From NCBI GenBank assembly GCA_037447655.1, contig JBBHKE010003480.1, positions 1-64,000 of the forward strand: a DNA stretch of 64,000 nucleotides, read 5' to 3'. Position numbers and translations under genes: made by a program. The stretch is from Zygnema cylindricum (Eukaryota > Streptophyta > Zygnematophyceae > Zygnematales > Zygnemataceae). Positions 34,513 through 45,239 of this stretch are shown here, one piece after another; the first letter of the stretch is position 1, and the number at the start of each line of letters is the position of its first letter. The notes under the pieces were generated by a model that was not told the origin of the DNA, did no database searches, and saw only the letters and a list, made by a program, of their open reading frames with translations.

Positions 34513-35459
34513 AGTCACTAAGAAATTGGAGAGGAAGTTAGAGCCATGGCTACCTAGGCTATCCAGAGGTTTACGAGTTATAAATATTAGTAGGGGTTTA
34601 TTTACTAAAATTATATGTGACAGCTCCAGGATTTGATCCCCGAACCTGTCGGCCGGTAAACAGTCACTAGCCGGTAACTTTAATCGTTAAGTCTAGAGAT
34701 AGTGTTACGTAATGTAGGGTTTGATAATTAATTAAACATTAGCACGTAGGATAGTTCATTTAACTGAAATAGTTTTACGGGAGACATAGATCCAATAATG
34801 TAAAAGTACGGATTACGGTACGGATAAAAAACGAATGCCGCGCATTTATTTCTTTAGCGAAACGAATACCGCGCATGTATTTATTACGGCTACGATTAAA
34901 TGTGAATTTAATCGGACGGCCGAAATTAAACGTCGAGATCGCGGAAGAGAATTTCGGCGGTTTTTTATCATCGCCACATCGGATGACACGTGGCGGACTG
35001 ACATTGGATCGCGGCATCTCCGAGGATTAAGGGAGCGAATCCGAATATACCACGTGTCGACATTTAGGGCATGTCGTACAATGTTCGTACAGAAAGTACA
35101 CCGGCAGCTGTACTTTTGTGTACGGAGGAGTAATCTGATTGGCTCCGTACATCAGTAGATAGAGTCTGTGAGAGAGATAAGACTTAGAAAAATTAGGAGA
35201 TAGGACCCTCTCTCCCAAAGAGCTTTTGTACAAAAGGTCAACTTTGACCCTCCATAACTTACTGCTCAAGGGAGCAAATTCAGAGATTCTTTTTGCTATC
35301 GACTCACGGGAGTCATGCCTTCACAGGGGTGAAGTTGGTCAGAGTTTTTGTCTGCCAGGGTGGCAGTTGTTCTTCCTGAAACACAAAGGGGTCAGGGTTA
35401 TCCTAGAGGCTTCTTGGAAGCTGTCCACTCTGAGGACTTATGGAGGTCTCAGAGTTTCA
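34513..35459 (+). repeat. Cop3 3' LTR, 5'-truncated
   Basis: It corresponds to 30457-31400 of the 5' LTR with very high identity (hairpin stem TGACAG and the LTR end GTCTCAGAGTTTCA are both present). The first 110 bp are replaced by reverse transcriptase sequence at the junction near 34512. Confidence 0.88.
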
Positions 35460-36334
35460 TTCGATACATCTATATGGTTTAAATAATTAATAAAGTCAGA
35501 TTCACCGGTATCATCCATTTAACGGCAAAACCAAACTAAATGAACATAGAAAGGTACCGCACTGAAACAATACGGGGTGCACGAAACAAATATGGAAGAC
35601 ATTTGTTTCGACGGTCGAGATTAAAAGTACGATATATAATCGAACGGCCCACGTTTAAACAAACTGCACGGAATGGCAATTTCGGTGGTTTTTGGAGGCG
35701 CCGACAACGGATGACACGTGGCAGCATCTTGGAGGATTGCGCGATCTCTATACGGCAAGATGACAAATTTGGATATCACAAATGTCACCATTATGGACAT
35801 GTCGTACAAGCACCGTACAGAAAGTACTCCGGCACCTGTACTTTCTTCTACGGTACAGTCTTGTGATTAGTCCATACCTCAGTACTAGGGGGGCCTAAAG
35901 AGGTGTTTTAGGACTTAGAATATTTGTGGTAGGTAGCTGCCTATGTGAGAGAGCACCTTGTATAAAAGGCTAACTTTTGGCAGCCATAACTATCAATTTA
36001 CTTAACTATTTTCATTGATTCTTTTTGTTGCGAACTCAGGGGAGTCCAAGCTACACAGGGGTATAGTCATTCAAAGTGTTTGCTTACTAGGGTGGCTGTA
36101 TTTCTAAGGGAAAGTCAAAGTGGGGAATGTTATCCGAAAGTCATATTCTAACTTTGCATTCTGTGGTGGAACTGGGCACACAGAAAGTCTTATTTCACAG
36201 GGGTGAAGCTATGATGGGGTTCTGACTGTCAACGGGTCAATTATTTTGGTTTTAAATCAACTTGAAGTCGGCACTATCTAGATAAGCTTTTTGTGAGTTG
36301 CCTACTTTGAAGACCAATAGAAGTCCTGAGTTTA
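35460..36334 (+). repeat. Cop2 3' LTR, second part
   Basis: It continues the LTR begun at 30042 after the duplication TTCGA. A well-formed TATA box TATAAAA lies at 35961-35967. The LTR end reads GTCCTGAGTTTA instead of the usual GTCTCAGAGTTTCA. It is followed without gap by RNase H coding sequence of Cop1. Confidence 0.8.
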
Positions 36335-36703
36335 GCACCTATGAGAAGATGCACTTCTGGGTATGTGTTGTATGTGGGGGAAGGTGCTTGTTCTTCGAGC
36401 AGCAAGCAACAAAAGGTGGTTGCTCAGTCTACTATGGAGGTTGGGTATATGGTATCTTGCAAGTCTTTGTTGCAAGAACAGAGGTATATGAAGGAGGGAG
36501 TGCATAAAGTATTTTGTGATAATCAAGCTGTCGTTACAATCGCAACCAATCCAAAACATCATTTCAAAGCTAAGCATATGGACATAAGATTGAGCTTCAT
36601 GAGGGAAAAAGTTGAAAACATAATTGTGAATCTTATGAATAAGCCTGATGAATAAATGGTGGCTGACATGATGACCAAACCTGTGCCCTCTCCCAGCTAA
36701 AAT
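36335..36703 (+). pseudogene. Cop1 copia RNase H C-terminal part
   Basis: The open frame starting at 36335 reads MRRCTSGYVLYVGEGACS, then KQQKVVAQSTMEVGY (the STxEAEY catalytic block with Val-Gly for Ala-Glu), then VFCDNQAVVTIATNPKHHFK, typical of copia RNase H. It ends with a TGA at about 36654 followed by MVADMMTKPVPS, the usual C-terminus, read through the stop. The rest of Cop1 to the left is lost. Confidence 0.85.
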
Positions 36704-38012
36704 TGTTGATATTTATGTATTTTCTAGGTCTGTTTTAGGATAGAAAAGTAGCAGAGGCAGTCTGTCTCTAACCTCCTTCTCCAAGCCCCCACACTTGTTG
36801 TAGTCACCGAAGGCTGGAGTGGGAGCTAGAGCCATGGCTGCCTAAGCTCTCCAGAGAGACAGGAGTAGATAATAGGTATGTTTACTAAAATGGTATTTGA
36901 CGGACCCAGGAATTGATCCTGGTACCTACCGTCCGTCAAACATCCCGTAGCCGTTACCTTTGTCCATTTAGTCTACAACTAGTGCTAGGACGTTTAGGGT
37001 TTGATATATATTTAAATAATTACAAGTAGGGTTTTCCATTTAACTGGATTACGGTATATAGGGCATAGAAACAATTGTACTTTTAGTACAGGACGAAATA
37101 AATAGTACGGACATTTATTTCGACGGTCCGTTTTAAATGACGATGTAAATCGGACGGCCGTGGTTAGCGCCGACATCGCGGAAAGGACAATTTGGAAGTT
37201 TGCAGACGCCGCCGCTCTGGATGATACGTGGCAACATCATACGGGCTTACGAATTTCCGGAACGGAAGAAAACAAATCTGGAAGTGACAAATGTCGCAAT
37301 ATGGTGATTTCGTACAATGTTCGTATAAAAATTACTCCGACACTTGTACTTTCTTGTACGGTACCGTTTTTCAGACGTGGCATGACCTGGAGCCACGTGG
37401 ACAGATAATATTTGGCAGCACAAATTTTGGGAATTAAAAGAACGAGTCCGAATAAGACACGTGCTGGTTTTTGGCCATGTCGTATGATGGCCGTACAAAA
37501 GGTACATCGGCACCTTTAACTTTATATACTATACAGTAATATGATTGGTCCGTACTTCAGTACGAGAGGGTTTAGAGAGGGGTTTAGAACTTAGAATATT
37601 TCAGGTAGGTAGCCACCTCTCTCCCATAGAGCATTTGTACAAAAGGCAAACTTTGGCCAGCCATAACTATCAATTTAGTTGACCAATTTCCGTGATTCTT
37701 GTTGCTGCGGACTCACGGGAGTCCACGATACACAGGGGTGTTGTCGGTTAGAGTTTTTGCCTGCCTGGTTGGCTGCATTTCTAAGGGAAAGTCAAAGTGG
37801 GTGAATGTATCAAAATCACATATTCTAACTTTGCATTTTATGGTGGAACTGAGCACACAGAAAGTCTTGTTTCACAGGGGTAAAGCTTTAATGGGTTACT
37901 GATTGTCAAGGGGTCAATCATTTGGGTTTATATAAACTTGGATTCGGCACTATCTAGATTAGTTTCTTTTGATTTGCGAATTCTGTGTGGCAATGGAGCC
38001 TATAGAATTTCA
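36704..38012 (+). repeat. Cop1 3' LTR
   Basis: This LTR is 1309 bp, from TGTTGATATTTATG to ATAGAATTTCA. It has the hairpin GACGGAC/GTCCGTC at 36899-36937. Polypurine tract and tail of the interior are missing between the stop and the LTR. It is longer and more divergent than the other LTRs. Confidence 0.8.
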
Positions 38013-38404
38013 AAAATATTGTAGGGAAAAATGTGGATTGAAAGAGAAGTTAAATTTAGACAATTAAATAAGAGGAGTGTTGAAATCATTAGATTTATGG
38101 AGTATTTTCTAGGTTTGAATAGCTTAGTAGAAAAAGAAAGGAAAAGCGCAGGTAGTTTGCCTCCACCTCTTTCCTCTATCCCCCATACTTGTTGTAGTTA
38201 TTTAAAGAGAGAGAGAGTAGTGGAGCCATGGCTGCCTCAGGTCCATAGGCAGGACTAAAGAGTGACATAAGTCACTCTCAACAAAATGTTGAGTTCGGCA
38301 GGACTTTGACCTCCGACTGGCAGAGCGAGGCGTAGCCGTCACCTCTAACTGGTCTGTTGTAGGAGTTCGTTAAATTACATAGGGTGTAATAATTACTTAA
38401 ACTG
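38013..38404 (+). mobile_element. Cop4, copia tail and LTR start
   Basis: A 65-bp tail with the polypurine-like AATAAGAGGAG precedes an LTR start TGTTGAAATCATTAG at 38078. The LTR stops at 38404, where an inverted LTR (Cop5) begins. Near 38290-38360 the antisense strand shows tRNA-like A- and B-box-like motifs. Confidence 0.7.
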
Positions 38405-39626
38405 TGAAACTCTGAGACCTCCATTGGCCCTCAGAGTATGCAGATCCAAAAGAAGCTAATCTAGATAGTGCCGACTCCAAGTTAATATAAACCCAAGTGA
38501 CTGACCCCTTGACAGTCAGAACCCCAATATAGATTCACCCTTGTGAAATAACACTTTCTGTGTGCTCAGTTCCACCACAGAATGCAAAGTTAGAATATGA
38601 GATTTGGACACATTCACCCACTTTGACTTTCCCTTAGAAATACAGCCACCCTGGCAGACAAAAACTCTGACCGACTACACCCCTGTGTAGCGTAGAATCA
38701 CGAAAAATGTAGGTCGTACGGTACACGTCGTACGGTCCTGCGAAACCCAAATAATACCCAAATACAAATTAGTGTAGCGGCTGCCCTTCCTAACACCTAA
38801 ATATAAACAACTAAATGGCCGACAAGATGCTTCATGACAATCTATACAAGCTTAATGGGAGAGAGGCGGTTACCTCCTTCATCCTCTAAGTCCTAAAATC
38901 CCCCTCATAACCCCTATCTACTGAAGTACAAATCAATTAGAAGACTGTACAGTACAAAAAGGTACTATGGTCGATGTCCTTTCTATACGGCCTGTGTACA
39001 ATGAGGCCATAGAGTGGACGTCTCTCTCTTTTGGACGTGTCCTCGTGCTCCCCGAGATTCCGGCTTCCCAATGTTATCTTGCCATGTGGCGCTAGGTCAT
39101 GTCACACACGAAAACCGCCAAAGTCGTCATTCCGAGATCGCGACAATGATATGTGCCGTAGGATCGAAATCGGCTTTTAATGCTAGCCGTTGAAACAAAT
39201 GTTTGGTACATTTGTTTCGTGCGGCTTCACGTTCGCACTATACTTCAACTTGTCTTCCTGTTCTCTATTTGTAATTCCGTTAATTGGACTAGAGTTTCTT
39301 AACACTGTTTAAATAGAAATCAAACCCTATGCATTATAACAACTCCTACGACGGACCGGCTTAAAGTTGACCGCTACGCCTCGCACTGCCGGTCGAAGGT
39401 TCGAGTCTTGCCCAACGTTACCTTTTGTTAGAGAGAGAATTATGTCACTATTTGGTCCTACCTATGGAGCTGAGGCATCCATGGCTCCACCTTCCTCTCT
39501 ATGCTTTATTGACTACAAGTATGGGGGCTAGAGGGAGGAGGTGGAGGCAGGCTGCCTACGCTTTCTCTTTTATTTTTAATCTATTTAAGACCTAGAAATT
39601 ACCTTCTAAATCTAGTGATTTCAACA
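38405..39626 (-). mobile_element. Cop5, inverted copia LTR
   Basis: A complete LTR in reverse orientation (TGAAACTCTGAGACC ... ATTTCAACA), 1222 bp. On the plus strand it contains GGTTCGAGTC at about 39394, which matches a Pol III B-box at 10 of 11 positions with the next base. No duplicated target flanks it. Its far end mirrors Cop4, so both could fold into a long inverted repeat. Confidence 0.82.
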
Positions 39627-40634
39627 TCAAGAAGCCCCTAGGATAACCCTGACCCCTTTGTTCTACAGCAAGAATAACTACCACTTTGGCAGACAAAAAC
39701 TCTGAGCACCTTCACCCTTGTGAAGACAAGACTCCCTTGAGTGGATAAGAAAAAGAATCTCTGAATTTGCTCCCCTGAGCAGTAAATTATAAAGGGTCAA
39801 AGATGACCTATTTGTAGAGAAGCATTCAGGGAGAGAGGCTGCCTACCTTAGATTTTTCTAAGTCTAAAACCCCTCTCTAATATTGTACTACTAGCATACG
39901 CCACCAATCAAAACACTGTGTCGTACAGAAAGGTAACGATATCGAAGTACTTTCTGTACGGCCATTATACGGCATGGCCAAAGAAGTGACGCCTGCCACA
40001 TCCTGAATCGCTCTAAAATTCTACGGAGATGCCGCAAGCAAATGAGCTGTCGCCACGTGTCCCTTGGTGTGGTGGCGACCGAAAAACGCCAAAACGTCCA
40101 CTCCGTGATGTCGTCTCCTATCGTGGCCGTCCGATTAGAACAGGCTTTTAACTTTGTCCATCGAAACAAATGTGCGATATATTTGTTTCGTGCGGTACTC
40201 TTATCCGTACTATACATAACCAATTCTATGTTCTACGAATCCGTTCATTCTGTTAAATGAAATTCCTAACTTATTTGTGTTTAACTAGTTATCGTACCCC
40301 ATATATCTCAGCACTGGTCCTACACTTTAAGACAAAGCTATTGGCTACTTTAGGCTATAAGACAAAGTTATCCGCTACTTTGACGGACGGCAAGTACAAA
40401 GATCAAATCCTGGGTCCGTCAATCTTTTTGGTAAATCTACAAGGGTCGACTGTCCGTCTCTCTAGGAAGGTTAGGTAGCCATGACTCTATCTCCCTCTTT
40501 AGCCTTCAGTGACTACGGCAAGTGTGGGGGCTTGAGAGAGGAGTTAGAGGCAGACTGCCTTTGCTATTTTCTTATCTTTATTTTACAAGTTTTAAACCAA
40601 GAAAATACCAAAAAAAACCATTAATTTCTATACA
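39627..40634 (-). mobile_element. Cop6, inverted copia LTR, end truncated
   Basis: It is similar in reverse to the Cop3 LTR (ATAACCCTGACCCCTTTG near the left, CCATTAATTTCTATACA at the right). The final 50 bp of the LTR are missing at 39627. The hairpin GACGGAC ... GTCCGTC (40381-40419) is perfect. Confidence 0.78.
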
Positions 40635-41889
40635 ACATACATGCGAGAGATTTTGTACCGCCACCACTTGATAACAAACACTATTGAATACAACTCCCAT
40701 GAATTGTGTTCGTACAATTTTATCACTTTTTGACAACAAATTTGACTTATTGAATAATAAGATAGTTTATCGTTCGTAGCTTGTCACAGGTATACTACTA
40801 CATATTCGCAAATTTTAGGCCATTCAAACTCTCAAATTTGAAAATTTAGACAACCATATAAGTGTTTTAGAAATAGTCTTACCTTAGAGAGGAATATGTT
40901 ATTTTCAATATATGTGGTTGTAAACCATTTAAAGAAAAAAAATTGCCTAAGATGAAACATGTTTTTCAATGAAAATAACGACATTTCTTCAAATATAACA
41001 TACTACAAACAAAGCTGAACACTTGGAATCAAAAACGGAAAAAAACAAGTACGTAATACATTAACACAAAACTCTACTCTTTACAATAAAAACAAAAGAA
41101 AAAGTGGGCCCTTACAGTGGAGCCTAAGACTATCTCACACTAAAGTTTGAATTACAAAAATTAGCAATATCGAACAAGTCGCGTGACGGTGAGGACCAAA
41201 CTCCAAAATCATCATTCAATGTCGTATTTCTCAAATAAAGCTAAAAAATTAAGCAAGCCCAAGTGCACAAAACAAGTTAAGAGTAGGAAGCCAACATGAG
41301 ATGGGGGAAGGCTACAAGATCATCTATCATGAAATAATTATCAAGCCTAATTACATAAGAAGTTATTGTAAGCCCTAAAGTAAATGGAGTGAAGTTACAA
41401 ACGAAATGTTGATGCGTGTAGTGGCATTTCTTTGAGTGGGCAAGTCTCATTACTCTGAGGCGAGTACATCCCCAGCTCACCGCTCGTCGTTATTATTGTT
41501 AATGTATTTTTCATCACTTACAACATATTTCTACGTGCCCATTTTTTAGAATTTCAATGGAAGACAACCAACAAGAAGGTGAGAATATTCTCCTCTGACA
41601 ACAGTTATAGGATTGATGGTCCGACACATATTCAGTGAGAAAATATGTTTTAACTGGCGAACAAAACATTGACGCTAATAACTACTTTTTCAAAACGTTA
41701 AAATATGAACATAAAGAAGTTGATGCAAGACTCCAAAAAGACGATTATCACCAGTTGAACGTAAATAAAGCGAAAAAATCAAGGAGAGTTAAAGTAGCGC
41801 TTATTAAAACGGGCGTTCCACTAAAAAACGAATTAAGATAGCGAACATGAATAAAATATCATGACGTTTTTGGAGAGTCCTCCTAGTGG
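40635..41889. other. Unassigned sequence left of Cop7
   Basis: No element ends or recognised domains are seen. A 68-codon plus-strand frame at 41635-41841 (Lys-rich, DYHQLNVNKAKKSRRVKV) is unrecognised and may be chance. The stretch ends at the target site AGTGG of Cop7 and would continue at 52583 without the insertion. Confidence 0.45.
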
Positions 41890-42923
41890 TGTAGAAATTA
41901 AAGGTTTTTCTTTATGTATTTTCTAGGTCTGAAGTAGAAAAAGGAAAGTCAGCAAAGGCAACATGTTTCTCACTCTACTCTCCAATTCCTATCTTTGTTG
42001 TAGTAAATGAAGACCGGAGAGAGAGCAAGAACCATGGCTGCCTATACTGTTGTCCAAGGAGACAGCGATGTTGTAAAAGGAGACAGAGGGTAGGCTAAGT
42101 ACTTAGGCGTTATCAAAAAGGTTATCGGAACCAGGATTTGATCCTAATACCTACCGTCTATTAGAGCATCTGGCAACTGTTAGCTTTATCCAATAGCCTA
42201 GGTCCAATGTTGGGATATATATGGTATGATAGATACTTAAATTATAACACATGTAGTATTCCATTTAACTGATAGAACATGGATGTAAACATAGAAATCA
42301 TTGTATTTTATATACCGTACGGAATGAATTTGAAAGACATTTATTTCAACGATCTGTATGAAAAGTTGATTTAGATCAATGGCCACGGTTCAAGCCGAGA
42401 TTCCAGAATGGCCGCTTTGGCGGTTTTCGGACGTCGCCACTCCGGATGACAGGTGGCAACACCTCACTTGTTTACGGAATCTCCGGAGCGCATGATTCGA
42501 AATCCGGATGTGACATATGTCATTGTTTTGACCATGCCGTACAAGAGCCGTATACAAAGTATTCTGGCACCACTACCTTTCTACACGGTATACTCCTATT
42601 ATTGGTGTTGTACTTTAGTAGAAAGGAGTTTAGAGAGGGATTTAGACTTAGCCAAAATTAGTGGTAGCCGCCTCTCTCCGAGATAGCTCCTGTACAAAAG
42701 GTCAACTTTGACCATTCATAACTTACAGCTCAAGGGAGCAAATTCAAAGATTCTTTTAGAAATAAACTCAGGGGAGTCTTGTCTCCATAAAGGTGAAGTA
42801 GGTTAAAGTTTTAGTCGGCCAGGGTGGCAATTATTCTTTTTGAAACACAATGGGGTCAGGGTTGTCTTAAAAGCTTCGTGTGAGTTGCACATTTTGAGGA
42901 CCTATGGAGGTCTCATAATTGCA
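41890..42923 (+). repeat. Cop7 5' LTR
   Basis: This 1034-bp LTR is partner of 51571-52582 (for example TTTTCTTTATGTATTTTCTA near the start of both). The gag ATG in its end is followed by a TAA two codons later (MEVS-stop) here but not in the 3' LTR. The outer stem of the tRNA-half-like hairpin is not preserved in this LTR. Confidence 0.88.
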
Positions 42924-43092
42924 AGTTATGGGCCCACCCCCTAGGGTGCCCATATTTAATGGAAATGGCTTCGTATACTGTGAGAGTATGATGAAAGGCT
43001 CTCTATGTGAGAAAAGGTTTTGGAGAATAGTGAGTGGACGGGTGAGGCGTCCATTTAGTCTTGGCATCCCTCCAGGGTTTGGAGGAAGCAGA
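42924..43092 (+). mobile_element. Cop7 interior, first part with half-tRNA primer site
   Basis: AGTTATGGGCCCACC (42924-42938) follows the LTR. The gag N-terminus (MGPPPRVPIFNGNGF-like) runs to the Cop8 insertion at GCAGA (43088-43092) and resumes at 47402. Confidence 0.8.
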
Positions 43093-44279
43093 TGTTGAAA
43101 TTTAAGTATTTTCTAGGTCTAGAGATTGTAAAATAAAAAAGCAAAAAGGGGACACTAACAACCTACCTCTAACTCTTCACTCAAGTCCCCACACTTGTCG
43201 CAGTCACTGAAGACTTGAAGAGGAGTTAGATCCATGGCTGCCTAGGCTGTCCAAAGTGGACAGGCAATTCTTAATAGAGATATCTAAAAGGTGTGACGGA
43301 CTCAGGATTTGATCCTGGTACCTACCGACCGTCAAACTAGCCGTTCGCTTTAACCAACAAGTCTAAATACAGTTCTAGAGTACGATAGGTTTGACAAATA
43401 TTTATATTTGTACACGTAGACTAGTTCGTCTAACGAGAATAGATACGTAATGCATAGATGCAGTTTTGTATAGTACGGAGTATGATTTAATGTAATTTAT
43501 GAAACGGATACCGCGCATTTGTTTCGAACGCGAAACAAATATCGTACGTATATTTTCAACGGCTACAATTGTATCCGGTTTGATAGGACTGCCACGATAG
43601 GCGCCGCGATCACGGATTATGTACTTTTGGCGTTTTTCAGTCATCACCACGTCATGTGACACGTGGCGCGACAATGTTGGGATGCGGCGACTCCGGAGAT
43701 TGCGGTAACAAATCCGGTTATGATACGTATCGACATTTTGGCCATGTTGTACAATGGCCGTACAAAAAGTACACCGACACATGTACTTTTCTGTACGACA
43801 CACTAATTTGATTGGTGCCGTACTTCAGTAGATAGAGTTTTAGAGAGGGAATAGGACTTAGAAAATTTTGGGTAAGTAGCTGCCTCTCCCAGAGAGCACC
43901 TTGTATAAATGGCAAACTTTGGCCAGCCATAATTATTAATTTAATTGACCATTTTCAGTGATTCTTTTTGCTGCAAACTAAGGGGAGGCCAGGCTACACA
44001 GGGGTGTAGTCGGTCAGAGGTTTTGTCAGCCAGGGTGGCTGTATTTCTAAGGGAAAGTCAAAGTGGGTGAATGTGTCCAAATCTCATATTCTAACTTTGC
44101 ATTCTGTGGTGGAACTAAGCACACAGAAAGTGTTATTTCACAAGGGTGAATCTATATTGGGGTTCTGACTGTCAAGGGGTTGGTCATTTGGGTTTATATC
44201 AAGTTTGGAGTCGACACTATCTAGATTAACTTCTTTGGATCTGCCTACTCTGAGGGCCAATGGAGGTCTCAGAGTTTCA
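43093..44279 (+). repeat. Cop8 5' LTR
   Basis: It starts TGTTGAAATTTAAG and ends GGTCTCAGAGTTTCA. A TATA box TATAAAT is at 43904-43910, so U3 is about 840 bp. The hairpin near 43295-43333 has lost some pairing relative to the 3' LTR. The gag ATG lies at 44260, 20 bp before the LTR end. Confidence 0.93.
43904..43910 (+). promoter_or_regulatory. LTR TATA box
   Basis: TATAAAT in the context CTTGTATAAATGGCAAAC lies at offset 811 of both Cop8 LTRs and corresponds to TATAAAA at 35961 in Cop2. Transcription would start about 30 bp downstream and define the U3/R border. Confidence 0.6.
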
Positions 44280-45239
44280 GGTTATGGGCCCACCATCTAG
44301 GGTGCCTATGTTTGATGGAACAGGCTTCAGTTATTGGGCGTTTACAATGGAGGGATTGCTTTTCGACAAGCACTTATGGGGAATTGTTGCGGGACAAGTG
44401 AGATGTCCGCCACCTGGCTTGGAGGAGCTTACTATGGAGAATCATCTGAGGCTGCCCAGAATATCATCCGGAGTTCAGATGCAACGGAAGGTGAAGGGAA
44501 AAACCTTTCCGTGGATGGGGAAATAGGGGAGAAGGAAAATGGGACAACTATGGTGAGGGGAGCTAGGCTCTCAGCTATGGTACCACATGTAGGGATTAAA
44601 ACTGAAGAAAATGACAGAAAAATATGGGAATACAAAAACACTATAGCAAAACATCTTAAACTCAGATATGTGTCTAAGTCGATAGCTATCACTCTTTTAA
44701 GTCTAGCCAAGTCTTCAGAGATATGGGAAGCACTAAGTCAGATTTATAAGAGTGAGACTATTCAAAGGCAGCTATTAGTAAAACAGGAAATCAAGGCCTG
44801 TGTTTATAAAGGCGGTAGCATGATAGAGTTTTGCAATGATATTGCTGCATTATATGTTGAGCTAGCTAGTGCGGGATATGTAGAATTTGAGGAGAGTAAG
44901 ATTAATACACTACTTATGAAACTCCCAGATGAGTACGAAAACATCATTTGTCGTATGCAAGCACTTGATGGTTCCTCATGGACTTGGAGCTTTACCATGG
45001 GGATAATTCTTGTGAGGGAAAGCACTTTGGAGCTTCGTAGGGGAAGTGACAGGGTGAATGTATTTACAGCTGGTGGTGATTGGCGGAAGCGTGATGAGAG
45101 GAATGGCAGTGATTGTGGAAGGGTGATGAGAGGAACAGTGGTGGCGAGAGTAAGCGTGATGAGAGGAAGAAAGACAAAGGTAAACCTTATCGGAACTTTG
45201 GTGGAAAAAGAGGGAGTGGAAAAGACACGGGAGCTTTGA
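44260..45239 (+). pseudogene. Cop8 gag, near-intact with frameshifts
   Basis: The ATG at 44260, inside the LTR, opens a frame reading MEVSEFQVMGPPSRVPMFDG and then FSYWAFTMEGLLFDKHLWGI, the classical N-terminus of copia gag. It ends at 44526. A second frame (44334-45239, 301 codons) carries on the conserved part: IWEYKNTIAKHLKLRYVSKS and KLPDEYENIICRMQALDG, features of the UBN2/gag-polypeptide family. A one-base shift between about 44,330 and 44,520 joins them. A further shift near 45,105 leads to the zinc-knuckle frame. Gag would form the virus-like particle. Confidence 0.78.
44280..44294 (+). other. Cop8 primer-binding site, half-tRNA type
   Basis: GGTTATGGGCCCACC is a perfect complement to the 5' anticodon-arm region of plant initiator Met tRNA and directly abuts the LTR. 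It is translated as part of gag (residues QVMGPP). Confidence 0.85.

Larger units (their letters stand above)
30343..35459 (+). mobile_element. Cop3, Ty1/copia element with TTCGA duplication
   Basis: The 5' LTR (30343-31400), interior and truncated 3' LTR (34513-35459) are flanked by a perfect 5-bp target duplication TTCGA (30338-30342, 35460-35464). It lies inside the 3' LTR of Cop2. The interior has gag, protease and integrase in the copia order (protease, integrase, reverse transcriptase) but breaks off early in reverse transcriptase at about 34512. One deletion removed the polymerase core, RNase H, polypurine tract and the first 110 bp of the 3' LTR. Confidence 0.92.
27946..36334 (+). mobile_element. 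Cop2, non-autonomous Ty1/copia element split by Cop3
   Basis: It consists of a 64-bp remnant of the 5' LTR (27946-28009), a 2.0-kb interior (28010-30041), and a 3' LTR in two pieces (30042-30342 and 35460-36334) separated by Cop3. The interior keeps gag, a zinc knuckle and an RNase H remnant but lacks protease, integrase and most of reverse transcriptase, the same deletion as in Cop8. Its right end joins exactly onto an RNase H reading frame of Cop1, so it had inserted there. Its left end is cut by the gypsy sequence. Confidence 0.85.

Noticed and set aside
39352-39419. A tRNA gene on the plus strand in Cop5
   Set aside because: B-box GGTTCGAGTC is good and an A-box-like stretch precedes it, but no cloverleaf with a proper acceptor stem and anticodon arm can be drawn. 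Treated as a tRNA-related module of the LTR.
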